A program made the position numbers and the translations under genes. From Stutzerimonas stutzeri (lineage in GTDB: Bacteria; Pseudomonadota; Gammaproteobacteria; Pseudomonadales; Pseudomonadaceae): 64,000 bases of DNA. The notes below the pieces were generated by a model. That model had not been told where the DNA came from and did not search any database. It saw nothing but the letters and a program-made list of their open reading frames with translations. The stretch is taken from NCBI RefSeq assembly GCF_000219605.1, contig NC_015740.1, positions 1,922,001 to 1,986,000 on the forward strand, read 5' to 3'. Positions 10,123-18,428 of the stretch are shown here, in pieces; the stretch's first letter is position 1, and every line of letters begins with the position of its first letter.

Positions 10123-10816
10123 ATTGTTGTTTTCAGAGCAATTTTCGTTCTCCAAAGGCGACAGTGTGGTGGTCATCGGGCTTGGGCGCTTTGGCAGCTC
10201 GGTGGCGCGCTCGCTGACACGCCTTGGCCATGACGTGATGGGTATCGATCAGGCCGCCGAGCCCGTTCATGCATGGGCCGATCTGCTGACCCATGCGGTA
10301 CAGGCCGACTCCACCAATGTCATGGCCTTGCGTCAGCTTGGCGTTGCCGATTTCCCCCATGCCATTGTCGGCATCGGCAGTGACCTGGCGGCGAGCCTGA
10401 TGACCATCATGGCGCTGACCGAACTGGGCATCAAAGACATCTGGGTCAAGGCGCTGACCACCGAGCATGGGCAGATCGCAACGCGGATCGGCGCGCATCA
10501 TGTGGTCTACCCCGAGGCGGACATGGGGGAGCGGGTTGCCCACCTGATCTCCGGACGGATGATGGACTTCATCGAGTTCGACGACGGCTTCGCCATCGCC
10601 AAGATCCATGCACCCGAGCGCATCCACAACAGCACCCTGGCCGCAGCGGCGGTGCGCGAGAAATTCGGCGTGACCGTCGTCGGCCTCAAGCGGGCCAACC
10701 AGGATTTCCAGCACGCGACGCCCAGCACTCAGGTGCTGCCGGGCGATCTGCTGATCGTCTCGGGGCCGACCCATGACATCCAGCGTTTCGCTGGCCAGGG
10801 GCGCAAGGGAAGCTGA
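10112..10816 (+). CDS. KtrA/TrkA-type potassium uptake regulatory subunit (RCK)
   Basis: Cytoplasmic nucleotide-binding gating subunit of 234 residues. An N-terminal Rossmann RCK_N domain has VIGLGRFGSSVAR (GxGxxG) and the acidic end of beta-2 (MGIDQ). The C-terminal half is an RCK_C/TrkA_C domain. It starts with TTG at 10112, seven bases after a strong GGAGGAG; the start lies inside the last codons of the membrane subunit, so the pair is translationally coupled. No ATG is available nearby. Confidence 0.9.
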   Translation: MLAKLLFSEQFSFSKGDSVVVIGLGRFGSSVARSLTRLGHDVMGIDQAAEPVHAWADLLTHAVQADSTNVMALRQLGVADFPHAIVGIGSDLAASLMTIMALTELGIKDIWVKALTTEHGQIATRIGAHHVVYPEADMGERVAHLISGRMMDFIEFDDGFAIAKIHAPERIHNSTLAAAAVREKFGVTVVGLKRANQDFQHATPSTQVLPGDLLIVSGPTHDIQRFAGQGRKGS

Positions 10817-10935
10817 AGCTGGTCTTCGTTAGTGCGGCGGTCCGGAGGCGACTACGCTTCTCGGGCGGCCGAGCCACGACCGTGCGCCCGCGACCCCTGG
10901 CGCGGCGCTCTCGGCACTGACGGAGGAGACACAAA

Positions 10936-11325
10936 GTGAATTCATTAAGCGGTGGCTGCCTGTGCGGCGACGTGCGCATCGTGACGGCGGGGCAGCCCTA
11001 TCGAGTCGGCATCTGTCATTGCCTGGACTGCCGTAAGCACCACGGCGCGCTGTTCTACGCCGCTGCGGTGTTCCCGCAGGATGCGGTGACCGTTGAGGGC
11101 GAGACGGCCGAATACGCCGGACGGTACTTCTGCCCCCGCTGTGGCTCGTCGGTTTTTTCCCGCTTCGCCGATGAGATCGAGGTACACCTGGGCGCACTGG
11201 ATGCGCCCGACCAGCTGACGCCGACCTACGAATGCTGGACCGTGCGCCGTGAAGCCTGGCTGCCAGCGTTTCCGCTCAGCCGGCGCTACCCCCACGACCG
11301 CGACGATTCCAGTCGCTTCGAATGA
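10936..11325 (+). CDS. GFA family (glutathione-dependent formaldehyde-activating enzyme-like) protein
   Basis: Protein of 129 residues with the GFA (CENP-V/Gfa) zinc fold: GGCLCGDVR, CHCLDCRKHHG and CPRCGSSVFSR supply the zinc-binding cysteines in the usual order. It begins with GTG preceded by GGAGGAG at good spacing. Members bind zinc and some bind glutathione, but few have a proven enzymatic role, so only the fold is asserted. It converges with the molybdopterin oxidoreductase gene, four bases away. Confidence 0.88.
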   Translation: MNSLSGGCLCGDVRIVTAGQPYRVGICHCLDCRKHHGALFYAAAVFPQDAVTVEGETAEYAGRYFCPRCGSSVFSRFADEIEVHLGALDAPDQLTPTYECWTVRREAWLPAFPLSRRYPHDRDDSSRFE

Positions 11326-11328
11326 GTG

Positions 11329-13677
11329 TCATTGCCCGCTGGCGATCAGCTGCAGGTCGGTCGTCCGCGTGTTCGGCAGCACGCGGATCGCGATGAACTT
11401 GGAGGTGGGCGTATGGCTGCGCGCGCCGAAGCTTTCCAGCGGCACCAGCGGGTTGGTTTCCGGGTAGTAGGCGGCAGCCTGACCCTGCGGGGTGTCGTAG
11501 GCGAGCAGGGTGAAGCCGCTAACGCGCCGTTCGATACCGTCGTCCCATAGCGAAACCAGATCGACCTGCTGGCCGGCTTCAAGGCCCAGGCGCTGGATGT
11601 CGTCGGGGTTGACGAACACCACCTCGCGCATCCCCCTTACGCCGCGGTAGCGGTCGTCCAGGCCGTACAGCGTGGTGTTGTACTGGTCGTGGGAGCGCAG
11701 CGTCTGCAGGATCAGATCGGCGCCGATGCCCGCCTGGCGCGCCCGCTCTGGCAGCAGGTCGGCCGGCAGCGCATGTGCCTTGAACTCGGCGCGGCCGCTG
11801 GCGGTGCTCCATTCCCGACGCGCGGCCGCGTTGCCCAGATAGAAACCGCCAGGGCGATGCAGGCGGTGGTCGAAGCCGGCGAAACCCGGGATGGTCGCCG
11901 CGATCAGCTCGCGGATTCGTGCGTAGTCCTCCACCAGCCAGAGCCAGTCCACCGGGCGCTTGCCCAGCGTGGCGGCGGCGATACCGGCGACGATGGCCGG
12001 TTCCGAACGCATCTGCGTCGACAGCGGCTCCAGCTGGCCCCGGGAGGCGTGGATCATGCTGAACGAATCTTCCACGGTCACCGCCTGCGGGCCGCAGGCC
12101 TGGCGGTCGATGTCGGTGCGGCCGAGGCAGGGCAGGATCAGCGCTTCGCGACCCATGGTCAGGTGGCTGCGGTTGAGCTTGGTGCTGATCTGCACGGTCA
12201 GCGCGCAGTTGCGCAACGCCTGGCGGGTGCGCGGGCTGTCCGGCGTGGCCTGGGCGAAGTTGCCGCCCAGGCCGATGAATACCTGCACCTCGCCGGCCAG
12301 CATGGCCTGGATGCATTCCACGGTGTTGTGCCCGGGCTGGCGGGGCATCGGCAGGGCGAAATGGCGCTCCAGCGCATCCAGTAGTGCGGCCGGCGGGCGT
12401 TCGTTGATGCCCATGGTGCGATCACCCTGCACGTTGCTGTGGCCGCGCACCGGGCAGGCACCGGCGCCAGGCTTGCCGAGGTTGCCGCGCAGCATCAGCA
12501 GGTTGGCGATCTCCTGGATGGTCGCCACCGAATGATGGTGCTGGGTGATGCCCATGGCCCAGCAGACGATGGTCCGCCCGGCTTCGCGGTAGATCGCGGC
12601 GGCCTGGCCGATCGCGTCGCGTTCGAGCCCGGACTGCTGCGCGATCTGCGCCCACGGCGTGGCATCGATCGCCTCCAGATAGGCATCGACGGCATGGGTG
12701 TGCTCGGCGATGAAGTCGCGATCGAACACCGCCGGTCCGCCGCTCCCCAGCGCTTCGCGTTCCCATTGCAGCAGGTACTTGGCGATGCCGCGCAGTACGG
12801 CCAGATCGCCGCCAAGGTTGGGGCGCAGGTAGAGGCTGTGGGTTGGCGCGTCCTGGTTGGCGAGCATCTCGATGGGCTTCTGCGGATGCTGGAATCGTTC
12901 CAGGCCGCGTTCGCGCAGTGGATTGAAACAGACCACCTGGGCACCGCGCTCCAGCGCCTGGCGCAGCGGTTCGAGCATGCGCGGGTGGTTGGTGCCGGGG
13001 TTCTGGCCAAGTACGAAGATCGCATCGGCGTGGTCGAAATCTTCCAGCGTTACCGTGCCCTTGCCGACACCGATGGATTCGGTGAGGGCGACGCCGCTGG
13101 CCTCGTGGCACATGTTCGAGCAGTCGGGAAAGTTGTTGGTGCCGAAGCTGCGGCCGAACAGCTGGTAGAGATAGGCCGCTTCGTTGCTGGCCCGGCCGGA
13201 TGTGTAGAAGGCTGCCTGGTGCGGGCTGGCCAGGCCGTTCAGGTGTCGCGCGATCAGCGCGAACGCATCATCCCAGGTGATCGGCCGATAGCGGTCGCTG
13301 GCCGCGTCATAACGCACCGGTTCGGTGAGACGCCCCTGGTATTCGAGCCAGTAATCGCTCTGCTCACGCAGCTGGCTGACGCTGTGGCGGGCGAAGAAGG
13401 CGGCATCCACGCGGCGGCGCGTGGCTTCCCAGTTCACCGCCTTGGCGCCGTTCTCGCAGAACTTCACCGCACCGGCCTCCGGCGAATCGCCCCAGGCGCA
13501 ACCGGGGCAGTCGAAGCCGCCGTTCTGGTTGGTCTTGAGCATGGCGCGGATGTTCTTCAGCGCATTGCCGCTGCCGAGCCAGGCGCTGGCCACGCTGCGC
13601 AGGGCGCCCCAGCCGCCAGCCGGGCCGGCGTAGGGCTGGAAGCGGGTGGCGGGATGGTAGCGGGACATGCGGCTCAT
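11329..13677 (-). CDS. FdhF/YdeP family molybdopterin oxidoreductase
   Basis: Large cytoplasmic molybdopterin-guanine-dinucleotide enzyme of about 782 residues of the YdeP-like branch related to formate dehydrogenase alpha subunits. Near the N-terminus is FDCPGCAWGD plus a further Cys (KFCENG). The body carries typical signatures: TSGRASNEAAYLYQLFGR, NMCHEASG, FVLGQNPGTNHPR and a C-terminal molydopterin-binding part (LQTLRSHDQYNTTLYG ... FVNPDDIQRLGLEAG). Physiological substrate is unproven in this branch; acid resistance has been suggested for E. coli YdeP. The ATG at 13677 overlaps the fdhD stop (ATGA) and is preferred; ATG at 13686 is also in frame. Cotranscribed with fdhD. Confidence 0.88.
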   Translation of the reverse strand: MSRMSRYHPATRFQPYAGPAGGWGALRSVASAWLGSGNALKNIRAMLKTNQNGGFDCPGCAWGDSPEAGAVKFCENGAKAVNWEATRRRVDAAFFARHSVSQLREQSDYWLEYQGRLTEPVRYDAASDRYRPITWDDAFALIARHLNGLASPHQAAFYTSGRASNEAAYLYQLFGRSFGTNNFPDCSNMCHEASGVALTESIGVGKGTVTLEDFDHADAIFVLGQNPGTNHPRMLEPLRQALERGAQVVCFNPLRERGLERFQHPQKPIEMLANQDAPTHSLYLRPNLGGDLAVLRGIAKYLLQWEREALGSGGPAVFDRDFIAEHTHAVDAYLEAIDATPWAQIAQQSGLERDAIGQAAAIYREAGRTIVCWAMGITQHHHSVATIQEIANLLMLRGNLGKPGAGACPVRGHSNVQGDRTMGINERPPAALLDALERHFALPMPRQPGHNTVECIQAMLAGEVQVFIGLGGNFAQATPDSPRTRQALRNCALTVQISTKLNRSHLTMGREALILPCLGRTDIDRQACGPQAVTVEDSFSMIHASRGQLEPLSTQMRSEPAIVAGIAAATLGKRPVDWLWLVEDYARIRELIAATIPGFAGFDHRLHRPGGFYLGNAAARREWSTASGRAEFKAHALPADLLPERARQAGIGADLILQTLRSHDQYNTTLYGLDDRYRGVRGMREVVFVNPDDIQRLGLEAGQQVDLVSLWDDGIERRVSGFTLLAYDTPQGQAAAYYPETNPLVPLESFGARSHTPTSKFIAIRVLPNTRTTDLQLIASGQ

Positions 13678-14471
13678 GGGTGACATCCGTTCTGGTCGGG
13701 CAGCGCAGGCGCAGGGCTGTAGACCCGCGGAGCGCTGTGGTGGGGCAGATGAATGAGGTTGAGGTGGTGCTGACGCGCCCACTGTACGGTGAGCTGAGTC
13801 GGTGCCGAGAGGCTGACCAGCGTGCCGATGCCGGCGCGCACGGCCTTGTGGATCAATTCCAGGCTGCAGCGGCTGGTGACCACGACGAAGCCTTCGCTCG
13901 GCTTGCGGCGTTGCAGCGTCAGCGCGCCGATCAGCTTGTCCAGCGCGTTATGCCGGCCGATGTCCTCACGGCAGAGGGCGATCTTTCCGTTGCCGTCGAC
14001 ATACAGCGCCGCGTGCAGCGCACCGCTGTCGCGCGCCATCAGCTGGGCGCTCGCAATGCGCTGGCGCAGCTCATGGAAATGCCCTTCGGGTGGCAGTGCT
14101 GTCGGCTGCAGCGGCACCAGCTGAGGCAGTGCCAGATCCAGCGCATCCACCCCGCAGAGTCCGCAGCCGCTGGTGCCGGCGAGCTGGCGACGCTGCTGCT
14201 TGAGTGTCCAGAACGCCCGCGGGCTGACCTGCACGTCCGCGCGGCGAGCGCTGCCGTCGCCGAGCAGGCGCAGGTCACGCAGGTCATCGAGTCGCTCGAT
14301 CAGCCCGCCAGCGAGGCTGAAGCCGACGACGAATTCCTCCAGATCCTGCGGCGTCACCATCATCACGGCATGGTTCAGACCGTTGTAGCTGATGGCCAGC
14401 GCGCATTCCTCGGCCAACAGCGCAGCGCGTGCATCGTGCGGTTCGGTGGAGTTCAGAGTGGCGTAGAGCAT
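13674..14471 (-). CDS. fdhD: Formate dehydrogenase accessory sulfurtransferase FdhD
   Basis: Protein of 265 residues that transfers sulfur to the molybdenum cofactor of formate dehydrogenase-like enzymes. It carries the CGLCG motif (CxxC cysteines accepting persulfide), DIGRHNALDK and SRCSLELIHKAVRAGI, all diagnostic of FdhD. It lies immediately upstream of and overlapping the YdeP-type oxidoreductase, its probable client. Confidence 0.94.
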   Translation of the reverse strand: MLYATLNSTEPHDARAALLAEECALAISYNGLNHAVMMVTPQDLEEFVVGFSLAGGLIERLDDLRDLRLLGDGSARRADVQVSPRAFWTLKQQRRQLAGTSGCGLCGVDALDLALPQLVPLQPTALPPEGHFHELRQRIASAQLMARDSGALHAALYVDGNGKIALCREDIGRHNALDKLIGALTLQRRKPSEGFVVVTSRCSLELIHKAVRAGIGTLVSLSAPTQLTVQWARQHHLNLIHLPHHSAPRVYSPAPALPDQNGCHP

Positions 14472-14578
14472 GGCGGCTGCCTGCGACAGGTCGACGCAGG
14501 CAGCCTAGGAGCGCCGGTGCCGGCCGTCCAATCGCTATGTCCGATGGTGTGATCGATGGCGTCGATCACCAGCCCCTT

Positions 14579-15466
14579 TCATCGCTGTTGCAGCAGTTCG
14601 CGGGCCTCGTTGAAACAGGCCTCACCCAGTGCGGATCGCGGAGAGTCGCGCCGCAGGATCAGCCCCAGCGGCGCCAGAGTGCTGGCATTGTCGATAGGCG
14701 TCAGCGTCAGCCGGCTGTCCAGGGCCTCGAGTCCGCTATCGAGCGGCATGATGGCGCAGCACAGACCGGCGCCCACGGCCTGCAGCAGATGATGTACGGC
14801 ATCGGTCTGCAGCCGCGGCGCAAGGCTCAGGCCACGGCTGCGCAGCGCGTGGTCGATGGACTGGCGAAAGTGCATGCCGCCGGTCAGCAGGCCCAGGGGC
14901 AGGCCAGCCAGGGCCTCCCAGCTCAGCGAAGGGGCATCGAAGCGGAAATGGCGCTCGTCATGCAGCAGACCCATGCGCGTTTCGCCCAGGGGCAGGCTGG
15001 CGAAGTGCGCGTCGTCGAGGCGCTCCAGATAGGACAGGCCGAGATCCAGCAGATTACGGCTGAGTCGCTCGAGAATCTGCTCGCTGCTGAGTGCGAACAG
15101 CTCGAAACGCAGGCTCGGATGGCGTTCGCCGAACGCCCGTACCAGCCGCATCGGGTCGAACCCGGCCAGCGGCACTACGCCCAGGCGCAGCGTGCCGACC
15201 AGCTGGCCGCGGCAGGAGGCGGCCTCGGCCAGCAGTCCGTCCTGAGCGGCCAGCAGGCTACGCGCCCAGGCCAGGATGCGTTCACCTTCGGGCGTGAAGC
15301 CTTCGAAGCGCTGGCCACGAATCACCAGCTGCAGACCGAGCTCGTCTTCCAGTGTGCGCAGGCGCATCGACAGCGTCGGCTGGGTGACGTGACAGCGCGC
15401 CGCCGCCTGGCTGAAATGCCGCGTTTCGTCGAGCGCCACGAGAAACTTCAGCTGCTTGATGTCCAT
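14579..15466 (-). CDS. LysR family transcriptional regulator
   Basis: Regulator of 295 residues. The N-terminal winged helix-turn-helix is clear (MDIKQLKFLVALDETRHFSQAAARC as key residues, then VTQPTLSMRLRTLEDELG). It is followed by a LysR substrate-binding domain from about 90. It lies 107 bases upstream of fdhD in the same direction, so it is a candidate regulator of that operon; its inducer is unknown. Confidence 0.9.
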   Translation of the reverse strand: MDIKQLKFLVALDETRHFSQAAARCHVTQPTLSMRLRTLEDELGLQLVIRGQRFEGFTPEGERILAWARSLLAAQDGLLAEAASCRGQLVGTLRLGVVPLAGFDPMRLVRAFGERHPSLRFELFALSSEQILERLSRNLLDLGLSYLERLDDAHFASLPLGETRMGLLHDERHFRFDAPSLSWEALAGLPLGLLTGGMHFRQSIDHALRSRGLSLAPRLQTDAVHHLLQAVGAGLCCAIMPLDSGLEALDSRLTLTPIDNASTLAPLGLILRRDSPRSALGEACFNEARELLQQR

Positions 15467-15516
15467 GCCCGGTCCGTTTGCATCGAAGGTAGTGCGGGCC
15501 GAACCTTAGCATTTCC

Positions 15517-16554
15517 TCAGGGCGCGTCGAACAGTGGCTGCAGCCCGCTGGGCACAACGCCTGTCCAGCGCTTGAAGGCGCGGCGGAAATTGGTGGTGTC
15601 GTTGAAGCCCAGGTGCCGCGCCACAGCCTCGTTACCCAAGCCACAGGCCTGGTAGAGGTAGAGCGCGACGTGCTTGCGAACTAGGTCCAGTTGTTCCTGG
15701 AAATGCGTACCGTGCTTGGCCAGCTTGCGCTTGAGCGTCGCCGGGCTCATGGCGAACGCGACGGCGACGCGCTCGAGATTCAGCGGCTCGCGGATGTGCG
15801 CCTCCAGGTACTGGTAGAACGCATCGAGAAAGGCGCACGGCCCGTCCAGCGCATCGATCTGTTGCTGGCTGGCCTGCACCGCGACCTGGCCCACGGTGGT
15901 CGACGCCTCCGGCCAGGGCTGATGCAGGTATTCGCGCGGCAGGCTGAGCAGGGTCAACTGGCGGTCGAACTGCAGCGCATCGCCCAGATGCACCCAGTAC
16001 TGCTCGATGTGCCGCGGCTGCGCATAGGCGAACTGGAAGCGCCAGGGCAACCGCAGACCGGAGCCGCGTTTGCACAGCGCGACGATGGCGGTCAGGTGCG
16101 CCTCCACGAGAAACCGCTGGTGCCGCCCACTGGCGCCACCATCCAGCCAGTACAGGTGAATTTGGCGTTCATCCAGCAGCAGCCTTGGAGCGAGCAACGG
16201 GCAGAGCAGGGCGCGGAACAGACAGAGGCGCTCCAGCGCCTGCTCGAGATTGCCGGCATTGGCCAGCGCCAGGCTGACTTCGCCGTAATGGCCGGGCAGC
16301 AGGCGCTGGCCGAAGAGGAAACTGCTGTCCGCTGCGCCGAGCAGGCGTTCCGCGTTGCCGATCAGGGTCAGCAACTGCGCCGGGCTGACCCGCGCCCGGC
16401 CACTGGCGATGTCTTCGTAGAACAGCCCGCTGCCGCGCAGCAGCGCGTGGCTGTCGATGCCGCGCGACAACGCCAGGTCCAGCAGGACCGCCGGCTGGTG
16501 ATGCGCGGCGATGAAGCGGCTATCCCACTCGTACCAGCGTAAGGGGCTGCTCAT
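15517..16554 (-). CDS. AraC family transcriptional regulator (OruR/ArgR-type layout)
   Basis: Regulator of 345 residues. The first 200 residues resemble the 'arabinose-binding domain of AraC' family found in OruR-like proteins (LLRGSGLFYEDIASGRARVSP; GHYGEVSLALANAGNLEQAL). The C-terminal 100 residues form the AraC HTH: LERVAVAFAMSPATLKRKLA and LGFNDTTNFRRAFKRWTG. ATG at 16554 is eight bases after the stop of the upstream GGDEF gene, so the two are cotranscribed. Targets are unknown. An in-frame ATG further upstream (16635) lies inside the GGDEF gene and is rejected. Confidence 0.87.
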   Translation of the reverse strand: MSSPLRWYEWDSRFIAAHHQPAVLLDLALSRGIDSHALLRGSGLFYEDIASGRARVSPAQLLTLIGNAERLLGAADSSFLFGQRLLPGHYGEVSLALANAGNLEQALERLCLFRALLCPLLAPRLLLDERQIHLYWLDGGASGRHQRFLVEAHLTAIVALCKRGSGLRLPWRFQFAYAQPRHIEQYWVHLGDALQFDRQLTLLSLPREYLHQPWPEASTTVGQVAVQASQQQIDALDGPCAFLDAFYQYLEAHIREPLNLERVAVAFAMSPATLKRKLAKHGTHFQEQLDLVRKHVALYLYQACGLGNEAVARHLGFNDTTNFRRAFKRWTGVVPSGLQPLFDAP

Positions 16555-16561
16555 GGTCGTC

Positions 16562-17476
16562 TCAGGCGCAGCGCGGCAGTGACTGCTTGGCCTTGGCCAG
16601 CGCGAGGTTGAGGCGCTGGAGCAGCTGCTCGGCATCGTCGTCGAAGGCCATCACCACCGCGGTACTGGCGCGCAGATGCAGGCGTTCGCCATGCTGGCGC
16701 GTCTTGTGGGCGAGGCTGGCCACGGCGGTCTGCAACTCCTCGGCAAGCTGCCGCGCCTGCTGTTCGGCAGTATCCGGCAGGAGCACGACGAAGCGATCGC
16801 CGGCCAGGCGGCAGAGCAAGTCCTGATGATGAAGGTTGAGCACCAGTAGCTGCGCCACGGCCTGCAGCACCAGATCGCCCTCGGCCTGGCCGTAGCGCTG
16901 ATTGACCCGGCTGAAGTCGTCCAGGTCGATCGCCAGCAGAGACAGCGGGCGCTGCTCCTCGTCGGCCTGGCGCAGGGTCTGATCGAGCTGCCGCCGCAGG
17001 TATTCGGCGGTGCTCAGCGGGGTGAGGTTGTCGAACAGCCGATGTTCGCGGAACAGCCGCTCGCGCTTGTGCATCTGCGCGTTGATGGCGCGTTGTTCCT
17101 GGTTCAGGTGGTAGATGCCGAAGGTCAGCAGCAACAGACCCACCGGCATTGGCGCGGTTTCCAGCCAGTTATCCCAGGCGATGCTGGCGGGGATCTGGAT
17201 GAACTCGTCAAGCAGGTCCATCCACCAGGAAAAGCAGATGCAGGCCAGGCCCAGTGCGAGCAACCGCGTCACCCGGCCGGCCGGGCGGCTGTGCAGCAGC
17301 ATGACCAGCCAGGCGAGGGCGAGGGCGGCGCAACCGCCTTCGCCGACGACGTCCATCCAGTCGATCTCGCCCCAGGATTTGACCGTGCCGACTGCGAGCA
17401 GCAGCTGCAAGCCGACGTTGGCGGCCAGGGCGAGGCCGAGGAGGGTGAGGGTGTGGAGTTTGAGGAGGGATTTCAT
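16562..17476 (-). CDS. Membrane GGDEF-domain protein with degenerate active site
   Basis: Protein of 304 residues. Several N-terminal membrane segments (about 1-130) are followed by a short linker and a GGDEF fold (about 160-300, beginning PLSTAEYLRRQLDQ, LAIDLDDFSRVNQRYGQAEGD). The signature that should read GG(D/E)EF is AGDRF (in RLAGDRFVVLLP). Both the first Gly and the catalytic acidic residue are replaced, so diguanylate cyclase activity is unlikely and a sensory or scaffold role more plausible. Cotranscribed with the AraC gene behind it. Confidence 0.85.
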   Translation of the reverse strand: MKSLLKLHTLTLLGLALAANVGLQLLLAVGTVKSWGEIDWMDVVGEGGCAALALAWLVMLLHSRPAGRVTRLLALGLACICFSWWMDLLDEFIQIPASIAWDNWLETAPMPVGLLLLTFGIYHLNQEQRAINAQMHKRERLFREHRLFDNLTPLSTAEYLRRQLDQTLRQADEEQRPLSLLAIDLDDFSRVNQRYGQAEGDLVLQAVAQLLVLNLHHQDLLCRLAGDRFVVLLPDTAEQQARQLAEELQTAVASLAHKTRQHGERLHLRASTAVVMAFDDDAEQLLQRLNLALAKAKQSLPRCA

Positions 17477-17684
17477 CGAGTCTCCGTGGCGAGGGCTCGC
17501 GCCAGTGCGTGAGGGCACGGAAACAGATGGATGTGACGGTTGGATGAATGGGGTGGGGGTTGAATTGGCTCAGGGTTTTTTTGGTTGGTTGATTTGCTGG
17601 ATGGGATTGGGGACGTGGTTTGCCCTGATGGATTTGGATCAGTTCTTGCCCCACCATCCGGGTCTCGCTGCGCTCGACTCCCCT

Positions 17685-17806
17685 CGTTCCATCGCTGCTC
17701 CGGGGGCCGGCGTACAAGGGCCATCCATGGCCCTTTACGCCTTTCGCGGCATCCATGCCGCTCACTCCCCTACGCAACGATTGCACTCGGCCTCCTGAAA
17801 GGGGCG
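17685..17806. repeat. Left arm of imperfect inverted repeat
   Basis: This segment reads ATCGCTGCTCC, then ACAAGGGCCATCCATGGCCC, then GGCATCCATGCCGCTCAC and CCTCCTGAAAGGGGCG. The same modules occur in the same order on the opposite strand at 17997-18120. Both arms contain two smaller palindromes (AGGGCCATCCATGGCCCT and GCGGCATCCATGCCGC), each able to form a hairpin. Confidence 0.7.
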
Positions 17807-17996
17807 ATTGGCGTTGCTCGTTAGTCAGTGCAATGTCCAGAAGCGGCGCGGTATCAACTGGTTTGTTGGCGCTGCGAGGGCAAGCATTGGCGTTCCAGCG
17901 CCATGATTGGCGCAGGTTCTCCTCGTAGGAGCTTGGATCGGATTGCAAGGAGTGCTCCCCGACTTTTACTTGCAGTGACCATCAGGCGACACCCGA

Positions 17997-18120
17997 CGCC
18001 CCTTCAGGAGGGTGAGTGGAATCGCTGTGTAAGGGGGTGAGCCGCATGGATGCGGCGAAAGGCTTAAAGGGCCATGGATGGCCCTTGTAAGCCGACCCCT
18101 GGAGCAGCGATGTAGCGAAC
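17997..18120. repeat. Right arm of imperfect inverted repeat
   Basis: Reverse-complement counterpart of 17685-17806: CGCCCCTTCAGGAGG, AGCCGCATGGATGCGGC, AGGGCCATGGATGGCCCTTG and GGAGCAGCGAT. By eye about three quarters of positions agree. The arms are separated by about 190 bases. This resembles dispersed intergenic palindromic repeats of pseudomonads; no transposase is linked. Confidence 0.7.
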
Positions 18121-18343
18121 GAACCCCGCGCATAGCGCGGGGCCGTATGCAGGGGCAAAGCGTTTTTGGTTACTTTTTCCGCGTCTGGAAAAAGTGACTC
18201 GCCCAGCAGGGCGAAACAGGATCTTTCGCCTCCCTTCAAAAAACGGCTCTGGCGCGCAGCTCGCTTTGAAAACAGGTCATATCAGCTCAACCCCACCCCC
18301 AAAATCCCCCAAAACCCACTCTTCCAAACCCTCCCCAAATTTC

Positions 18344-18361
18344 CTGTCACAGAACCGCCAT
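18344..18361 (+). promoter_or_regulatory. Candidate Pho box (PhoB binding site)
   Basis: CTGTCAC-AGAA-CCGCCAT fits the 7-4-7 pattern of the PhoB box (CTGTCAT-AAAT-CTGTCAT): the first repeat matches 6 of 7 and the second 5 of 7. It lies 67 bases before the ATG of an operon encoding phytase and PhoX phosphatase, where phosphate-starvation control is expected. The -10 region downstream is not clear. Confidence 0.6.
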
Positions 18362-18428
18362 ATCCCCCACCTACCGTCCGCTGCAGTTCCGGGATGGACC
18401 CGGCAAACACCATTCGGGGGAATCGTTC

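Larger units (their letters stand above)
17477..18428. other. Gene-free 950-base stretch with inverted repeat and upstream region of the phytase operon
   Basis: No open frame here resembles a protein. The stretch contains, in order: a G/T-rich block (17540-17620), the left arm of a long imperfect inverted repeat (17685-17806), a 190-base spacer, the right arm (17997-18120), a CCCCGCG-type hairpin (18124-18143), a pseudomonad-type intergenic motif around TTTTTGGTTACTTTTT (18160-18180), a C/A-rich block (18283-18340) and the candidate Pho box. It divides the minus-strand GGDEF gene from the plus-strand receptor. Confidence 0.6.
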
